Made by a program: the position numbers and the translations under genes. Positions 53,865-62,884 of a stretch of DNA of 64,000 nt are shown piece after piece (the first letter of the stretch is position 1; every line of letters begins with the position of its first letter). This DNA comes from Blautia glucerasea. Its GTDB lineage: Bacteria; Bacillota; Clostridia; Lachnospirales; Lachnospiraceae. A model generated the notes under the pieces. It was not told where the DNA came from. It searched no databases and saw only the letters and a program-made list of their open reading frames with translations. The stretch spans positions 1-64,000 of the forward strand of contig NZ_JAJBMO010000015.1 in NCBI RefSeq assembly GCF_020537505.1, read 5' to 3'.

Positions 53865-54980
53865 ATGAAAATCATTTGCTCCAAAAATAACTTGTTGAAG
53901 AGCGTCAGTATTTCCTTAAAAGCTGTACCATCCAAAACAACAATGCCAATTCTGGAATGTATTCTGATCGATGCAACAACCAACCAGATCAAATTTACTA
54001 CCAATGACATGGAACTTGGAATCGAAACCATTGTTGATGGTACTATAGAAGAAAAAGGAAGGGTTGCCCTAAATGCAAAGATCTTCTATGAAATTATCCG
54101 AAGACTTCCAGACAACGATGTTACCATTAAAACTGACGAAAAATTTGCTGCAACCATTACCTGTGAGAAAGCGAAATTCAATATTCCTGGTAAATCAGGA
54201 GAAGATTTCGCATATCTCCCTATGATTGAGCGAGATGAGCCATTAACTATCTCTCAATACACATTAAAGAATATGATTTATCAGACAATATTCTCAATTG
54301 CAGTCAATGATAACAACAAATTAATGACTGGTGAACTGTTTGAAATTAAGAATAATTGTCTGAAAATTGTTTCCCTGGATGGACACCGTATTGCAATCCG
54401 CAAAATGCCTCTGAAAAAAGACTATTCTGACCGCAAGGTTGTAGTTCCAGGAAAGACTCTCAATGAGATCAGTAAGATTTTATCTGGAGAAATGGATGAT
54501 GTAGTCAGCATTTTCTTTACCAATAATCATATTTTATTTGAATTTGACCAGACTATGGTAGTTTCCCGTCTGATCGAAGGCGAATATTTCCGTATTGATC
54601 AGATGCTTTCCAGCGATTACGAGACCAAGCTTTCCATTAACAAAAAAGAATTCCTGGATTGTATCGACCGTGCCACACTTCTTGTAAGAGAAGGGGATAA
54701 GAAACCAATCATTATCCACATTACAGATGACAGTATGGAGCTGAAGATTGATTCTGCAATGGGTTCCATGAATGAGGATATTGACATTGAAAAAGAGGGA
54801 AAAGATATCCTGATCGGATTTAATCCAAAGTTCCTGATCGATGCACTGAAGGTTATTGATGATGAAACCATTGACATTTACCTGGTAAACCCGAAAGCAC
54901 CTTGCTTTATCAGGGATGAAGAGGAAACTTATACCTATCTGATCCTTCCGGTTAACATAAATCAGAACCAGGCTAGATAA
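53865..54980 (+). CDS. dnaN: DNA polymerase III beta sliding clamp
   Basis: 371 residues, three tandem clamp domains of about 120 residues. It opens MKIICSKNNLLKSVSISLKA and ends in the conserved YLILPVNI segment. Forms the ring that tethers polymerase to DNA. AGAAAGGAAG precedes the ATG. Standard place after dnaA. Confidence 0.97.
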   Translation: MKIICSKNNLLKSVSISLKAVPSKTTMPILECILIDATTNQIKFTTNDMELGIETIVDGTIEEKGRVALNAKIFYEIIRRLPDNDVTIKTDEKFAATITCEKAKFNIPGKSGEDFAYLPMIERDEPLTISQYTLKNMIYQTIFSIAVNDNNKLMTGELFEIKNNCLKIVSLDGHRIAIRKMPLKKDYSDRKVVVPGKTLNEISKILSGEMDDVVSIFFTNNHILFEFDQTMVVSRLIEGEYFRIDQMLSSDYETKLSINKKEFLDCIDRATLLVREGDKKPIIIHITDDSMELKIDSAMGSMNEDIDIEKEGKDILIGFNPKFLIDALKVIDDETIDIYLVNPKAPCFIRDEEETYTYLILPVNINQNQAR

Positions 54981-55108
54981 TTGTTGCTGGCTAAAGTATG
55001 AAGCGTAGATGATAATTGGAAGAGTAACGGAAGTGAAGAAGGATGGCAGATCGGGGTTTGGAAGTATGAACAGTAGTTATAATCTGCCAGAAGAGTGGAG
55101 GCAAAAAA

Positions 55109-55324
55109 TTGGAAATCAGAATCAGAGATGAATTTATCAAGCTGGGACAGGCGCTGAAGCTTGCCGATCTTGTTTCAGATGGCGTTGAAGCAAAATATGT
55201 GATAAGCGACGGACTTGTAAAAGTAAATGGAGAGGTGGACACCAGAAGAGGCCGCAAGGTTTATGGCGGTGACGTTATTTCCTATAATGGCCAGGATGTG
55301 AAGGTTCTGTCAGGAAACGAATAA
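55109..55324 (+). CDS. yaaA: S4-domain protein YaaA (RlbA-like)
   Basis: 71 residues, TTG start eight bases after GGAGG. A single S4 RNA-binding fold (FIKLGQALKLADLVSDGVEA, then KVNGEVDTRRGRKVY). Conserved between dnaN and recF in Firmicutes; proposed to act on ribosomal RNA or assembly. The stop is one base from the recF start. Confidence 0.93.
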   Translation: MEIRIRDEFIKLGQALKLADLVSDGVEAKYVISDGLVKVNGEVDTRRGRKVYGGDVISYNGQDVKVLSGNE

Positions 55325-55325
55325 A

Positions 55326-56414
55326 ATGGCCTATATTGAATCCATAAAATTAAGCAATTTCAGAAATTATGAATCGCTGGAGCTTTCTTTTGACAAGGGA
55401 ACCAATATTTTCTACGGGGATAATGCCCAGGGAAAGACAAATATCCTGGAATCTGTCTATCTGTGTGGAACCAGTAAGTCCCACAAGGGCAGCAAGGACC
55501 GGGAGATCATCCGGTTTGATCAGGAGGAATCCCATATCCGCATGATGGTTGGAAAAGATTCCATGTCGTACAAGATCGACATGCACCTTCGGAAAAATAA
55601 AGCCAAGGGCGTGGCTATCAACGGGCTTCCCATAAAGAAGGCAAGAGAGCTTCTCGGAGTTGTGAATCTGGTTTTCTTTTCCCCCGAGGACCTGAATATT
55701 ATCAAAAATGGTCCGGGAGAGCGGCGAAGATTCATGGACGCGGAGCTTTGTCAGCTGGATAAACTGTATCTCACAGATCTTGCCGGATATAACCACGTTC
55801 TGAACCAGAGAAATAAGCTGCTGAAGGATATGTATAAGCAGCCGGAGTTGGAGGCAACTCTTGATGTGTGGGACATGCAGCTGGTAAATTATGGCCGCAA
55901 GATTATTGACAAAAGAAGAGAATTTGTGGAATCTCTGAATGAGATCATTAAGGAAATCCACAGAAATCTCACCGGCGGTATCGAGAATATTGAAGTGATT
56001 TATGAACCAAGCGTGGAGAGCCGGGCTTTGGAAGAGAGCCTTTTCCACAACCGTGACCGTGATCTTAGGATGAAAATGACTTCGTCCGGACCTCACAGGG
56101 ATGACCTGATGGTGGCGGTAAACGGAATTGACATCCGAAAATATGGTTCCCAGGGACAGCAGAGGACAGCAGCTCTTTCCCTGAAGCTTTCAGAGATTTA
56201 TCTGGTGGAGAAGATCATTCATGACAAACCGGTCCTGCTTCTTGATGATGTACTTTCCGAGCTGGACAGCAGCCGTCAGAATTATCTTCTGGAGAGTATT
56301 CATGATATCCAGACCATGATCACCTGTACAGGTTTGGACGATTTTGTCAGTCATCAGTTCAAGATCAATAAAGTGTTTCACGTTGTGGCTGGACAGGTTT
56401 ACTTGCCAGCGTAA
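55326..56414 (+). CDS. recF: Recombination and replication repair protein RecF
   Basis: 362 residues. Walker A GDNAQGKTN near 31, signature segment SSGPHRDDL near 262 and Walker B LLLDDVLSELD near 302, an SMC-like ATPase without a long coiled coil. It loads RecA at gaps. The ATG directly follows yaaA, so the two are coupled. gyrB, often next, is not here. Confidence 0.96.
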   Translation: MAYIESIKLSNFRNYESLELSFDKGTNIFYGDNAQGKTNILESVYLCGTSKSHKGSKDREIIRFDQEESHIRMMVGKDSMSYKIDMHLRKNKAKGVAINGLPIKKARELLGVVNLVFFSPEDLNIIKNGPGERRRFMDAELCQLDKLYLTDLAGYNHVLNQRNKLLKDMYKQPELEATLDVWDMQLVNYGRKIIDKRREFVESLNEIIKEIHRNLTGGIENIEVIYEPSVESRALEESLFHNRDRDLRMKMTSSGPHRDDLMVAVNGIDIRKYGSQGQQRTAALSLKLSEIYLVEKIIHDKPVLLLDDVLSELDSSRQNYLLESIHDIQTMITCTGLDDFVSHQFKINKVFHVVAGQVYLPA

Positions 56415-56480
56415 AATCATGTGAATGCATGATTTCTGTGCACGGCGAAGCGAGTTGCTGGTCACGGAGTGAACAGTAAC
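56408..56480 (+). repeat. REP-like palindromic repeat, copy 3
   Basis: AAATCATGTGAATGCATGAT, then TTCTGTGCACGGCGAAGCGA, then GTTGCTGGTCACGGAGTGAA and CAGTAAC. Same layout as copies 1 and 2. Overlaps the recF stop by a few bases. Confidence 0.75.
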
Positions 56481-56567
56481 TCGAGGGTTGCGCTGTTGAT
56501 AAATAAACTTGCGAAGTATTATACGATATGCTAAACTGGCATTAACTATGGAAAGTTGGTGAAAAAT

Positions 56568-59162
56568 TTGGACAAAGAGGAATTTCGGGTTAAACTTGAA
56601 GAGATTAATCATTTAGTAGAACAGAAAGACTATAAAGGAGCCATGAATGTGGTAGACAGCATTGACTGGCGCCGTGTAAAAAATGTTCGTACCCTTTGTG
56701 TAGTTGGTGAGATCTATGCTGCCAATAAACGCTATGAGGACAGTAAGGAAATTTTCCTTCTTGCTTATCACAGAGCCTCCATTGGTAAGAACATTCTTTA
56801 TCGTCTGGTAGAGGTTTCCCTGAAATTGGGCGAAATTTCTGAGGCTGTAGAATTTTATCAGGAGTACAGGGAAGTTGCACCAAATGACAACACCCAGTAC
56901 ATTCTGAAATATAAGATCCTGAAAGCCAAGAAAACTTCTCTTGCAGAGCAGATTAAGGTTCTGGAGGAGTACAAAGAGAAAGAATTTACTGAGAAATGGT
57001 CCTATGAGCTTGCCAAACTGTATTATCAGGATGGGGACAAGGAGAAATGTCTGGAGCTTTGCAATGAGATCATTCTTTGGTTTAACGAGGGCAGCTACGT
57101 AATGAAGGCCATGGACCTGAAGCAGCGTATGGGTGTCCTGACTGGTGAGGAAAAAGAGCGGTATGAAGAGCAGTTTGTACCGAAGCTTCTGAAACCGGAA
57201 GATGCAGATAAAGTGCAGAAAGAAGAGAAGACTCAGGAAACTCATAATGATGAGAGCATTGAGAGTATTCAGATCAAGAGTGAGGACCTGGACGGAGTAG
57301 AGAGTCTTCAGGACAAGATTTCCAAAGGACTTCGTGATATTTTTGGAAACCGTAAGATGGATGAGACAGAGGAAAGCATTGTTTCTTCAGAGGAGAACAA
57401 GGAAGTTCAGGAGGAGATGCTTCGTGATCCGGCTTTTGAGAAGGAATATGAGAGTGTTCCAGAGCTTGAGCCTGAGACTGGCAAGGTGAAGGAGCAAGCT
57501 GTGGATGCTGTTAAAGAATCTGCAGATCCTGAGAACGAAGTGAAAGAGGAAACGGCAGCTTTTGAAGAAGTGCAGGAAGAAACTGAAAACGCTGTCAAGG
57601 CAGAGGTCCCTTCCGCAGAAACTCTGAAAATGCCTACACTGAATATTCCGGATTCCATGAAGAATATGACTGCAGAAGAGGTGGAGGTACCGAAGGCGCC
57701 TGCACAGAATAATCTTTTCAGCGATGCAACGGAGGAGAAGGAAGAAGTAGAAGAAATCCCGGCATTTGATTTCTCAAACTTTAATCTGGAGGATACCATT
57801 CTGGCAGCAGCAACTGCCCAGGGAATTGAAATTCCAGATGAAAAGCCTGATGAGAAGAAGGTAGAGGAAGAGAATAAAGAGATTGTCGAGGCTGCAAAAG
57901 AATTTTCCATGGAACCTCAGAAACCTGTTGAAGAAGAGAAGGATGAGGAAATTCCGGAAGAAGTAATCCAGCCGGAGGATGAAGAAGTGGAAGAGGAACC
58001 GGAAGAGAAGAAGCCGGTTGTAGAGCTTGAGGAAGAAGAGTTCCTTTCCGAAGAAGATCTTCAGGCTGCTGAGGATGAATTTTTAAATGGACCTGCAGGC
58101 CGTAAGGAGGAACCTTCCGACGATTCTATGTCTGAAGATGAATTTATTGCCAAACTTCTTAAGGAGAGCATTGGTGAGGATGAAGATGTTCCATCCGTGG
58201 TCGATGAGGAGGAAGCTGGATCTGAGAAAGATGCAGAGAATCCTGAAGAGGAAGCTTCTGATGAAGAATTAGGTGACGAAGACTTTGATTTTGACCAGGA
58301 TGAGGAAGAAGAGTCTGACAAGCCGCTTTCCGAGGAGGAAGAGCTTGAGCAGTTTATCGATTCCATCCAGCCGAAGGATAAGAGAAATCCTGTTGATATT
58401 GTTCCGAGAGAAAAAGCGCTCACAGATGACGAGAAGAAGCTGTTTACATATTTTGTAAAGGTTCCGGGAATGAAAGAGCAGTTGATCAGTGCACTTTGCG
58501 ATGTGCAGATGGCAGCAGCAGATAAAACATCCAAGACCGGAAACGTGATCGTCATGGGTGGAAAAGAAACTGGTAAGACCAGACTGATTGCAAGCCTCAT
58601 TCCGGCAATTTGTAAAGAACTGAATCTGCCGGCTTCCAAGGTTGCTTATGTATTTGCAGATCAGCTGAACGAGATGGATATTGCCAAAGTGGTAAATAAA
58701 CTTCGCGGTGGTTTCCTGGTAATCGAGGGTGCAAACCAGCTTACACAGGAGACGGTTGATATTCTGGATAAAGCTATGGAGTTCCGCACAGACGGACTGA
58801 CAGTTATTATTGAGGATGAGAAAATCGGAATGCGCAAGCTGATCGCAAGATTCCCGAAATTTGCCAGAAAGTTTACCTCTATGATCAATATTCCGGTATT
58901 TACCAATGATGAGCTTGTAAACTTTGCAAGAGTTTACACAAAAGAAAACGGTTATAAGATCGACCAGATGGGAATGCTTGCATTGTACAATCTGATCGGT
59001 GTGAACCAGAAGGAAGACCAGCCGATGAACATTGGGGCTGTTAAGGAAATGCTTGACGCAGCAATGGCGAAATCCCAGGGCGGACTTCTGAAATTTAACA
59101 AGAAAAAGAGAGTAGACCGTGATGGATTTACGGTTCTCTATGAGAAAGATTTTGCGAAGTAA
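56568..59162 (+). CDS. Large TPR / acidic-linker / P-loop protein of unknown function
   Basis: 864 residues; start TTG at 56568 after GGTGA, since the frame from 56556 lacks a site. Residues about 1-210 are TPR-like helical repeats (RTLCVVGEIYAANKRYEDSK, then ILYRLVEVSLKLGEISEAV). About 220-615 is a highly acidic Glu/Asp/Pro/Lys low-complexity linker. The last 230 residues form a P-loop ATPase-like domain with GGKETGKTRLIASL near 661, a hydrophobic strand and acid at LVIEGANQ near 725, and a VIIEDEK strand. TPR plus AAA-type ATPase recalls EccA/SpoVK-like chaperones, but the linker is unusual. It sits between recF and rsmA. Confidence 0.8.
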   Translation: MDKEEFRVKLEEINHLVEQKDYKGAMNVVDSIDWRRVKNVRTLCVVGEIYAANKRYEDSKEIFLLAYHRASIGKNILYRLVEVSLKLGEISEAVEFYQEYREVAPNDNTQYILKYKILKAKKTSLAEQIKVLEEYKEKEFTEKWSYELAKLYYQDGDKEKCLELCNEIILWFNEGSYVMKAMDLKQRMGVLTGEEKERYEEQFVPKLLKPEDADKVQKEEKTQETHNDESIESIQIKSEDLDGVESLQDKISKGLRDIFGNRKMDETEESIVSSEENKEVQEEMLRDPAFEKEYESVPELEPETGKVKEQAVDAVKESADPENEVKEETAAFEEVQEETENAVKAEVPSAETLKMPTLNIPDSMKNMTAEEVEVPKAPAQNNLFSDATEEKEEVEEIPAFDFSNFNLEDTILAAATAQGIEIPDEKPDEKKVEEENKEIVEAAKEFSMEPQKPVEEEKDEEIPEEVIQPEDEEVEEEPEEKKPVVELEEEEFLSEEDLQAAEDEFLNGPAGRKEEPSDDSMSEDEFIAKLLKESIGEDEDVPSVVDEEEAGSEKDAENPEEEASDEELGDEDFDFDQDEEEESDKPLSEEEELEQFIDSIQPKDKRNPVDIVPREKALTDDEKKLFTYFVKVPGMKEQLISALCDVQMAAADKTSKTGNVIVMGGKETGKTRLIASLIPAICKELNLPASKVAYVFADQLNEMDIAKVVNKLRGGFLVIEGANQLTQETVDILDKAMEFRTDGLTVIIEDEKIGMRKLIARFPKFARKFTSMINIPVFTNDELVNFARVYTKENGYKIDQMGMLALYNLIGVNQKEDQPMNIGAVKEMLDAAMAKSQGGLLKFNKKKRVDRDGFTVLYEKDFAK

Positions 59163-59181
59163 AGAGAGAGAGGAAATTAAT

Positions 59182-60057
59182 ATGACCAGACCTTATTTAG
59201 GAAACCCGAAATATACCATTGAAGTTCTTCAAAAGTATAATTTTGCTTTCCAGAAAAGGTTTGGTCAGAATTTTCTGATCGATACCCATGTTCTGGAGAA
59301 AATCATAGAGGCTTCCCAGATCACCAGGGACGATTTTGTTCTGGAGATCGGACCTGGTATTGGAACTATGACCCAGTATCTGGCTGAGGCTGCAAGAGAA
59401 GTGGTGGCTGTTGAGATTGACAAGACTCTGATTCCCATTCTGGAAAATGATACATTGAAGGATTGGGATAATGTAACTGTGATTAACGAGGATATCCTGA
59501 AAGTGGATATTGCAGCGCTGGCCCAGGAGAAAAATGGCGGTAAGCCAATCAAGGTGGTTGCCAATCTGCCCTATTACATTACCACACCGATCATTATGGG
59601 ACTTTTTGAAAATCATGTACCCATTTCTTCCATCACTATCATGGTACAGAAGGAAGTTGCCGACAGAATGCAGGTTGGACCAGGAACCAAGGATTATGGG
59701 GCATTGTCACTGGCTGTTCAGTATTATGCCAGACCGCAGATTATTGCAAATGTTCCGCCAAACTGTTTTATGCCAAGGCCGAAGGTTGGAAGTGCAGTTA
59801 TCCAGCTGGTGAGATACGAGGAGCCGCCGGTGCAGGTGGATAATGAGAAGCTGATGTTCCGTCTGATTCGGGCATCCTTTAACCAGCGCCGAAAAACTCT
59901 TGTAAATGGACTTAAGAATTCACAGGAGCTTGATTTTTCAAAAGAGGAAATCGAGAAAGCTATGGCAGAGACTGGAATTCCGGTGAATGTGAGAGGTGAA
60001 GCGCTGACATTGAAGGAGTTCGCGGATCTGGCGAATGCGTTTAATAAATTAAGATAG
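59182..60057 (+). CDS. rsmA: 16S rRNA dimethyladenosine transferase RsmA (KsgA)
   Basis: 291 residues from the ATG at 59182 after AGAGAGGAAA. FAFQKRFGQNFLID near 24, SAM motif VLEIGPGIGTMT near 53 and catalytic motif NLPYYITTPI near 125. It dimethylates A1518 and A1519 of 16S rRNA, a late ribosome assembly step. Twenty bases after the TPR/P-loop gene, so probably co-transcribed. Confidence 0.96.
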   Translation: MTRPYLGNPKYTIEVLQKYNFAFQKRFGQNFLIDTHVLEKIIEASQITRDDFVLEIGPGIGTMTQYLAEAAREVVAVEIDKTLIPILENDTLKDWDNVTVINEDILKVDIAALAQEKNGGKPIKVVANLPYYITTPIIMGLFENHVPISSITIMVQKEVADRMQVGPGTKDYGALSLAVQYYARPQIIANVPPNCFMPRPKVGSAVIQLVRYEEPPVQVDNEKLMFRLIRASFNQRRKTLVNGLKNSQELDFSKEEIEKAMAETGIPVNVRGEALTLKEFADLANAFNKLR

Positions 60058-60064
60058 AAGGAAA

Positions 60065-60140
60065 GAACGGGACGTAAGCCCCGTTCCTGATATCATACAA
60101 ATAAAAATCACCCGGTGGCTAGACGGGTGATTTTTATTTT
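60065..60140 (+). terminator. Double hairpin terminator after rsmA
   Basis: AACGGG...CCCGTT (60066-60087), then AAAAATCACCCG...CGGGTGATTTTT with a T-rich tail (60103-60140). Confidence 0.9.
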
Positions 60141-60197
60141 GTCTCAAATATATTTTTTAAAAGGAAGGAGAGTCAATCACGTTTCCGTGATCGACAT

Positions 60198-60360
60198 ATG
60201 AAAAAGAAATTTTATAAAAATAATGTTGGCTGTTATTATTTTTATGATGCTAGTATATCGGGAAAGTTTGAAAGAATCGTGTTTATCTTATGAAAAATTA
60301 GTGAACGAAATTAAAAAGATTTGTAACCGAGAGCAAAATAAGACTGGTTTTGGGAATTAA
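60198..60360 (+). pseudogene. Possible small membrane peptide gene with frameshift
   Basis: An ATG at 60198 starts MKKKFYK. The plausible peptide (MLAVIIFMMLVYRESLKE, then CLSYEKLVNEIKKICN) is one frame over and ends at 60360. AAGGAAGGAG lies 25 bases upstream. One extra base near 60210 would join the two. Weak evidence; it may be no gene at all. Confidence 0.3.
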
Positions 60361-60563
60361 TCATAAAAAGATTATAAAGTTTTTAGATACATTTTACAAA
60401 TAAAGGAGAAAGGTGTAGTATAATGAGTTGGAATCTGAAGATGGATTTATTTCCCGAGACGGTTAAATTTAGAAAAAAATTGCTGGATATGAGGAAATAA
60501 GATCTTAAATATGACCAGGTTTCAGTAGTTTGTGAACAGAATGTTAATCAGGAGGTAATGATC

Positions 60564-61013
60564 ATGATAAAAATGAAAAAATCAGCAGCACTTATTCTTG
60601 CAGGAGTTCTTGCATGTTCCATGCCAATGCCGGTTATGGCATCCAGTGATACAGAAGTTGTAGAAAGTCTTCTGGACAGCGGAATTGATTTCCTTGCTTC
60701 CGATCCTGAAAAAGCAGTAGATATCATTATGTATGCAAAGGATCTGGTAGACCAGCAGAATATTACAGATGATCAGGTAAGAAGTGCCGTTACTCAGGCA
60801 GCAGACCATTTCGGTGTATCTCTTTCTGATTCTGACGTAGATTCCCTTGTTTCAGTAGTACGCAAGGTTCTGGATGCGAAGATTGATGAGGATGCCCTTA
60901 GAAGTGATGTAAACTCTGTTTACAATAAGCTCCAGGATATGGGTGTTACCAAGGACGATGCCAAGGGACTTGTTGCGAAACTGCTGGATTTTGTAAAAGG
61001 ATTATTCGAATAA
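60564..61013 (+). CDS. Small secreted protein (DUF1002-like)
   Basis: 149 residues from the ATG at 60564, eight bases after AGGAGGTA; another ATG two codons earlier is too close. The signal peptide ends near PVMASS. The mature part is acidic and helical, with repeated SDVDSLVSVVRKVLD-type patterns reminiscent of DUF1002 proteins of Firmicutes. Monocistronic by layout. Function unknown. Confidence 0.72.
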   Translation: MIKMKKSAALILAGVLACSMPMPVMASSDTEVVESLLDSGIDFLASDPEKAVDIIMYAKDLVDQQNITDDQVRSAVTQAADHFGVSLSDSDVDSLVSVVRKVLDAKIDEDALRSDVNSVYNKLQDMGVTKDDAKGLVAKLLDFVKGLFE

Positions 61014-61182
61014 GAATAAGAAAATGTGCAAAATGTATAACTTTACCAAGCTAAAGTAAAAATGCAAATGTGGTAATTTTATAAAAAAAGAGGAAAAAGA
61101 AAGAATAAATTGTGCAAATAAGACAAAAGTTCATTATTCGTTTGTGATTTGTTCATACTTTATTCACAAGTGTCTGATACTA

Positions 61183-61320
61183 TATAATCAGTTCGAAAGA
61201 ACATACACAGAAGACGTTGTAATGACACCATTACACATAAAATTTTTTCATAATAATCGCCCCGGCAGCTACTGTCGGGGCACTCCTCGTTTTATGGGGA
61301 TTTTTTATGTAATATTCTGT
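61183..61320 (+). ncRNA. Cluster of three hairpins, possible small RNA or terminator array
   Basis: Downstream of a TATAAT (61183-61188) lie GTTC-GAAA-GAAC (61191-61202), TGTAATG-ACAC-CATTACA (61219-61236) and GCCCCGGCAG-CTA-CTGTCGGGGC (61259-61282). A T-rich end follows near 61307. No reading frame fits. No known RNA family recognised; no clear -35. Confidence 0.35.
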
Positions 61321-61530
61321 TACATAAAAGTATTTCTGGATAGGATCCAGAAGCGGCGGAACTGTTTTTATGAAAATTTCTAAGGTCAGTGGGAATTGTG
61401 CTGAAAGAAAGAAATGGTTTTATTTTTTACAATTACATAAATACGCAATTTCTATTAATATAAAAGAAATAAGTTCTAGTAAAAAATGATTATATTAATG
61501 ATTTAAATGAAATAAATAATGCTTAAAATA

Positions 61531-61560
61531 AAAACTCCTTCTAAATAGAAGGAGTTTTTA
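61531..61560. terminator. Intrinsic terminator
   Basis: AAAACTCCTTC-TAAATA-GAAGGAGTTTTTA, symmetrical with A/T tails on both sides. Separates chromosomal sequence from the second mobile element. Confidence 0.85.
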
Positions 61561-61794
61561 TTTTGTCCAAAAGACAAGTTAAAGTCAGTAATTACAACGA
61601 AATTTGGAAAATACGGAGAAAAAATAGAACTTTGAAAATCATGTTTTGTTTCCATGAAAATGGATTATTTCATTTTTACATATGTTAATTTAAGTAAAAT
61701 ATGTGATATATATGTCACATTTTTTACAACAGAACAAATACAACATAATTAAACGGGAGTTTAATTGAAACAGAATAAAAATGCAAATAAAACA

Positions 61795-61813
61795 TACGGG
61801 TGTTTTAGTGAAG
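61795..61813 (+). repeat. Leader motif before the 274-residue gene
   Basis: TACGGGTGTTTTAGTGAAG, one of the recurrent CGGGNGT...TGA motifs of this element. Further copies: 61387 (diverged), 61753, 62711, 62749, 62821 and 63613. The ribosome binding site AAAAGGAG follows 40 bases later. Confidence 0.55.
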
Positions 61814-61862
61814 AAAAAACTAAAACATAAAAATTACATCAAAATGAAAAGGAGATAACGAA

Positions 61863-62687
61863 ATGCAAAACAAGAAAACAACAAAAATTTACGAAGAAAG
61901 AAATTTAAGCGGCGAGCTGGAAAAGAAAATTAAATACGCGCGCAGCGGCGTGCTCACAGATCAAAAAGTCATTGGCAAAATGATGCGTTATATTGCAGAC
62001 CTGTCATTTGCTGACTTCATGTTCTTTAAACGGGAAGCCTTTGAAGATGTGATGACACAGATGGGCTTTTCAAAATGCGAGAATGGCTATCCAGACATTT
62101 CTGTGGGGCAGGTCTGTGACTTCGTGTCAGAACAGTTTCACCAGGCGCCTACTGCCAGGAAAACAACACAACTGGTTGACATTATGCGCGTCCCCTATGA
62201 CCTTGTGGACTTGAGAATAGAAGGGCGCCCTTTGCGGGTGCATCCAAAGGAGGCCACAACATGGGATTCCCTGGAGGAAAAAGAACTGTATTCTGAGCTG
62301 GAAGCCGAAGGCCCCATTGCGCTGGAGCAGCGTCTGCAAAGAGTTTACAACTTAACGTACTACAAGAAAACAAAATATGAATTCCATGCAATAAATGGAA
62401 TTCTGCCCTGCAAATATGGAAACTATTGGCAAAGCCTGGTTTACGGTACCTCATTGTGGGATATCGATGAGGTTCTGCAGAAGCTTACAGGAAAAAAGAT
62501 TACCTGTATCCGCAAGCTTTGCGATGATTTCGCCAATCTGGATGAAGTCAACCTGGATTTCAGCATCCTGGAATTCTGCGACTACTTTCTCTGTGACATG
62601 AACTGCCAGGATAAGGTATGGTTGTTTGTGGAACCTTTCGCAGAAATCTACCGTACAACAAAAGCGCAAAAGGTGGCCAGTGCCTGA
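61863..62687 (+). CDS. Unrecognised 274-residue protein of the second mobile element
   Basis: Soluble, mixed-charge protein with a strong GGAGATAACGAA site before the ATG. Features: a Lys/Arg-rich start, a hydrophobic segment IADLSFADFMFFKREAFEDV near 45, an acidic SLEEKELYSELEAEGPIALE near 140 and a Cys-rich end (FCDYFLCDMNC near 250). No nucleotide-binding or protease motif and no family recognised. First gene of a unit followed by a ClpP-like peptidase and a VirD4-like ATPase, so a role in DNA transfer or its regulation is possible but unproven. Confidence 0.72.
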   Translation: MQNKKTTKIYEERNLSGELEKKIKYARSGVLTDQKVIGKMMRYIADLSFADFMFFKREAFEDVMTQMGFSKCENGYPDISVGQVCDFVSEQFHQAPTARKTTQLVDIMRVPYDLVDLRIEGRPLRVHPKEATTWDSLEEKELYSELEAEGPIALEQRLQRVYNLTYYKKTKYEFHAINGILPCKYGNYWQSLVYGTSLWDIDEVLQKLTGKKITCIRKLCDDFANLDEVNLDFSILEFCDYFLCDMNCQDKVWLFVEPFAEIYRTTKAQKVASA

Positions 62688-62840
62688 ATGAAATTAAAAG
62701 CCAGAAAGGTGGCGGGAGTCCGAATGAAATCAAAATCGAAAAAGATCAGCGGGAGCTGTACTGAAAGAAAGGAGTGGTAAGACAACCAACAGAAAGTAAA
62801 ACTAACAGAAATGAAATGTCGGCGGGAGTCCGAATGAGAA
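62668..62840 (+). repeat. Leader repeat block before the ClpP-like gene
   Basis: Two near-identical motifs, GGCGGGAGTCCGAATGAAAT (62711) and GGCGGGAGTCCGAATGAGAA (62821), plus GCGGGAGCTGTACTGAAAG (62749). The last matches 61387-61417 closely. A diverged unit overlaps the end of the 274-residue gene (62668-62698). No gene of its own. Confidence 0.6.
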
Positions 62841-62884
62841 CAAAAAATAACATCAAAATTAAATTCAGAAAGGAAATAAAAATT

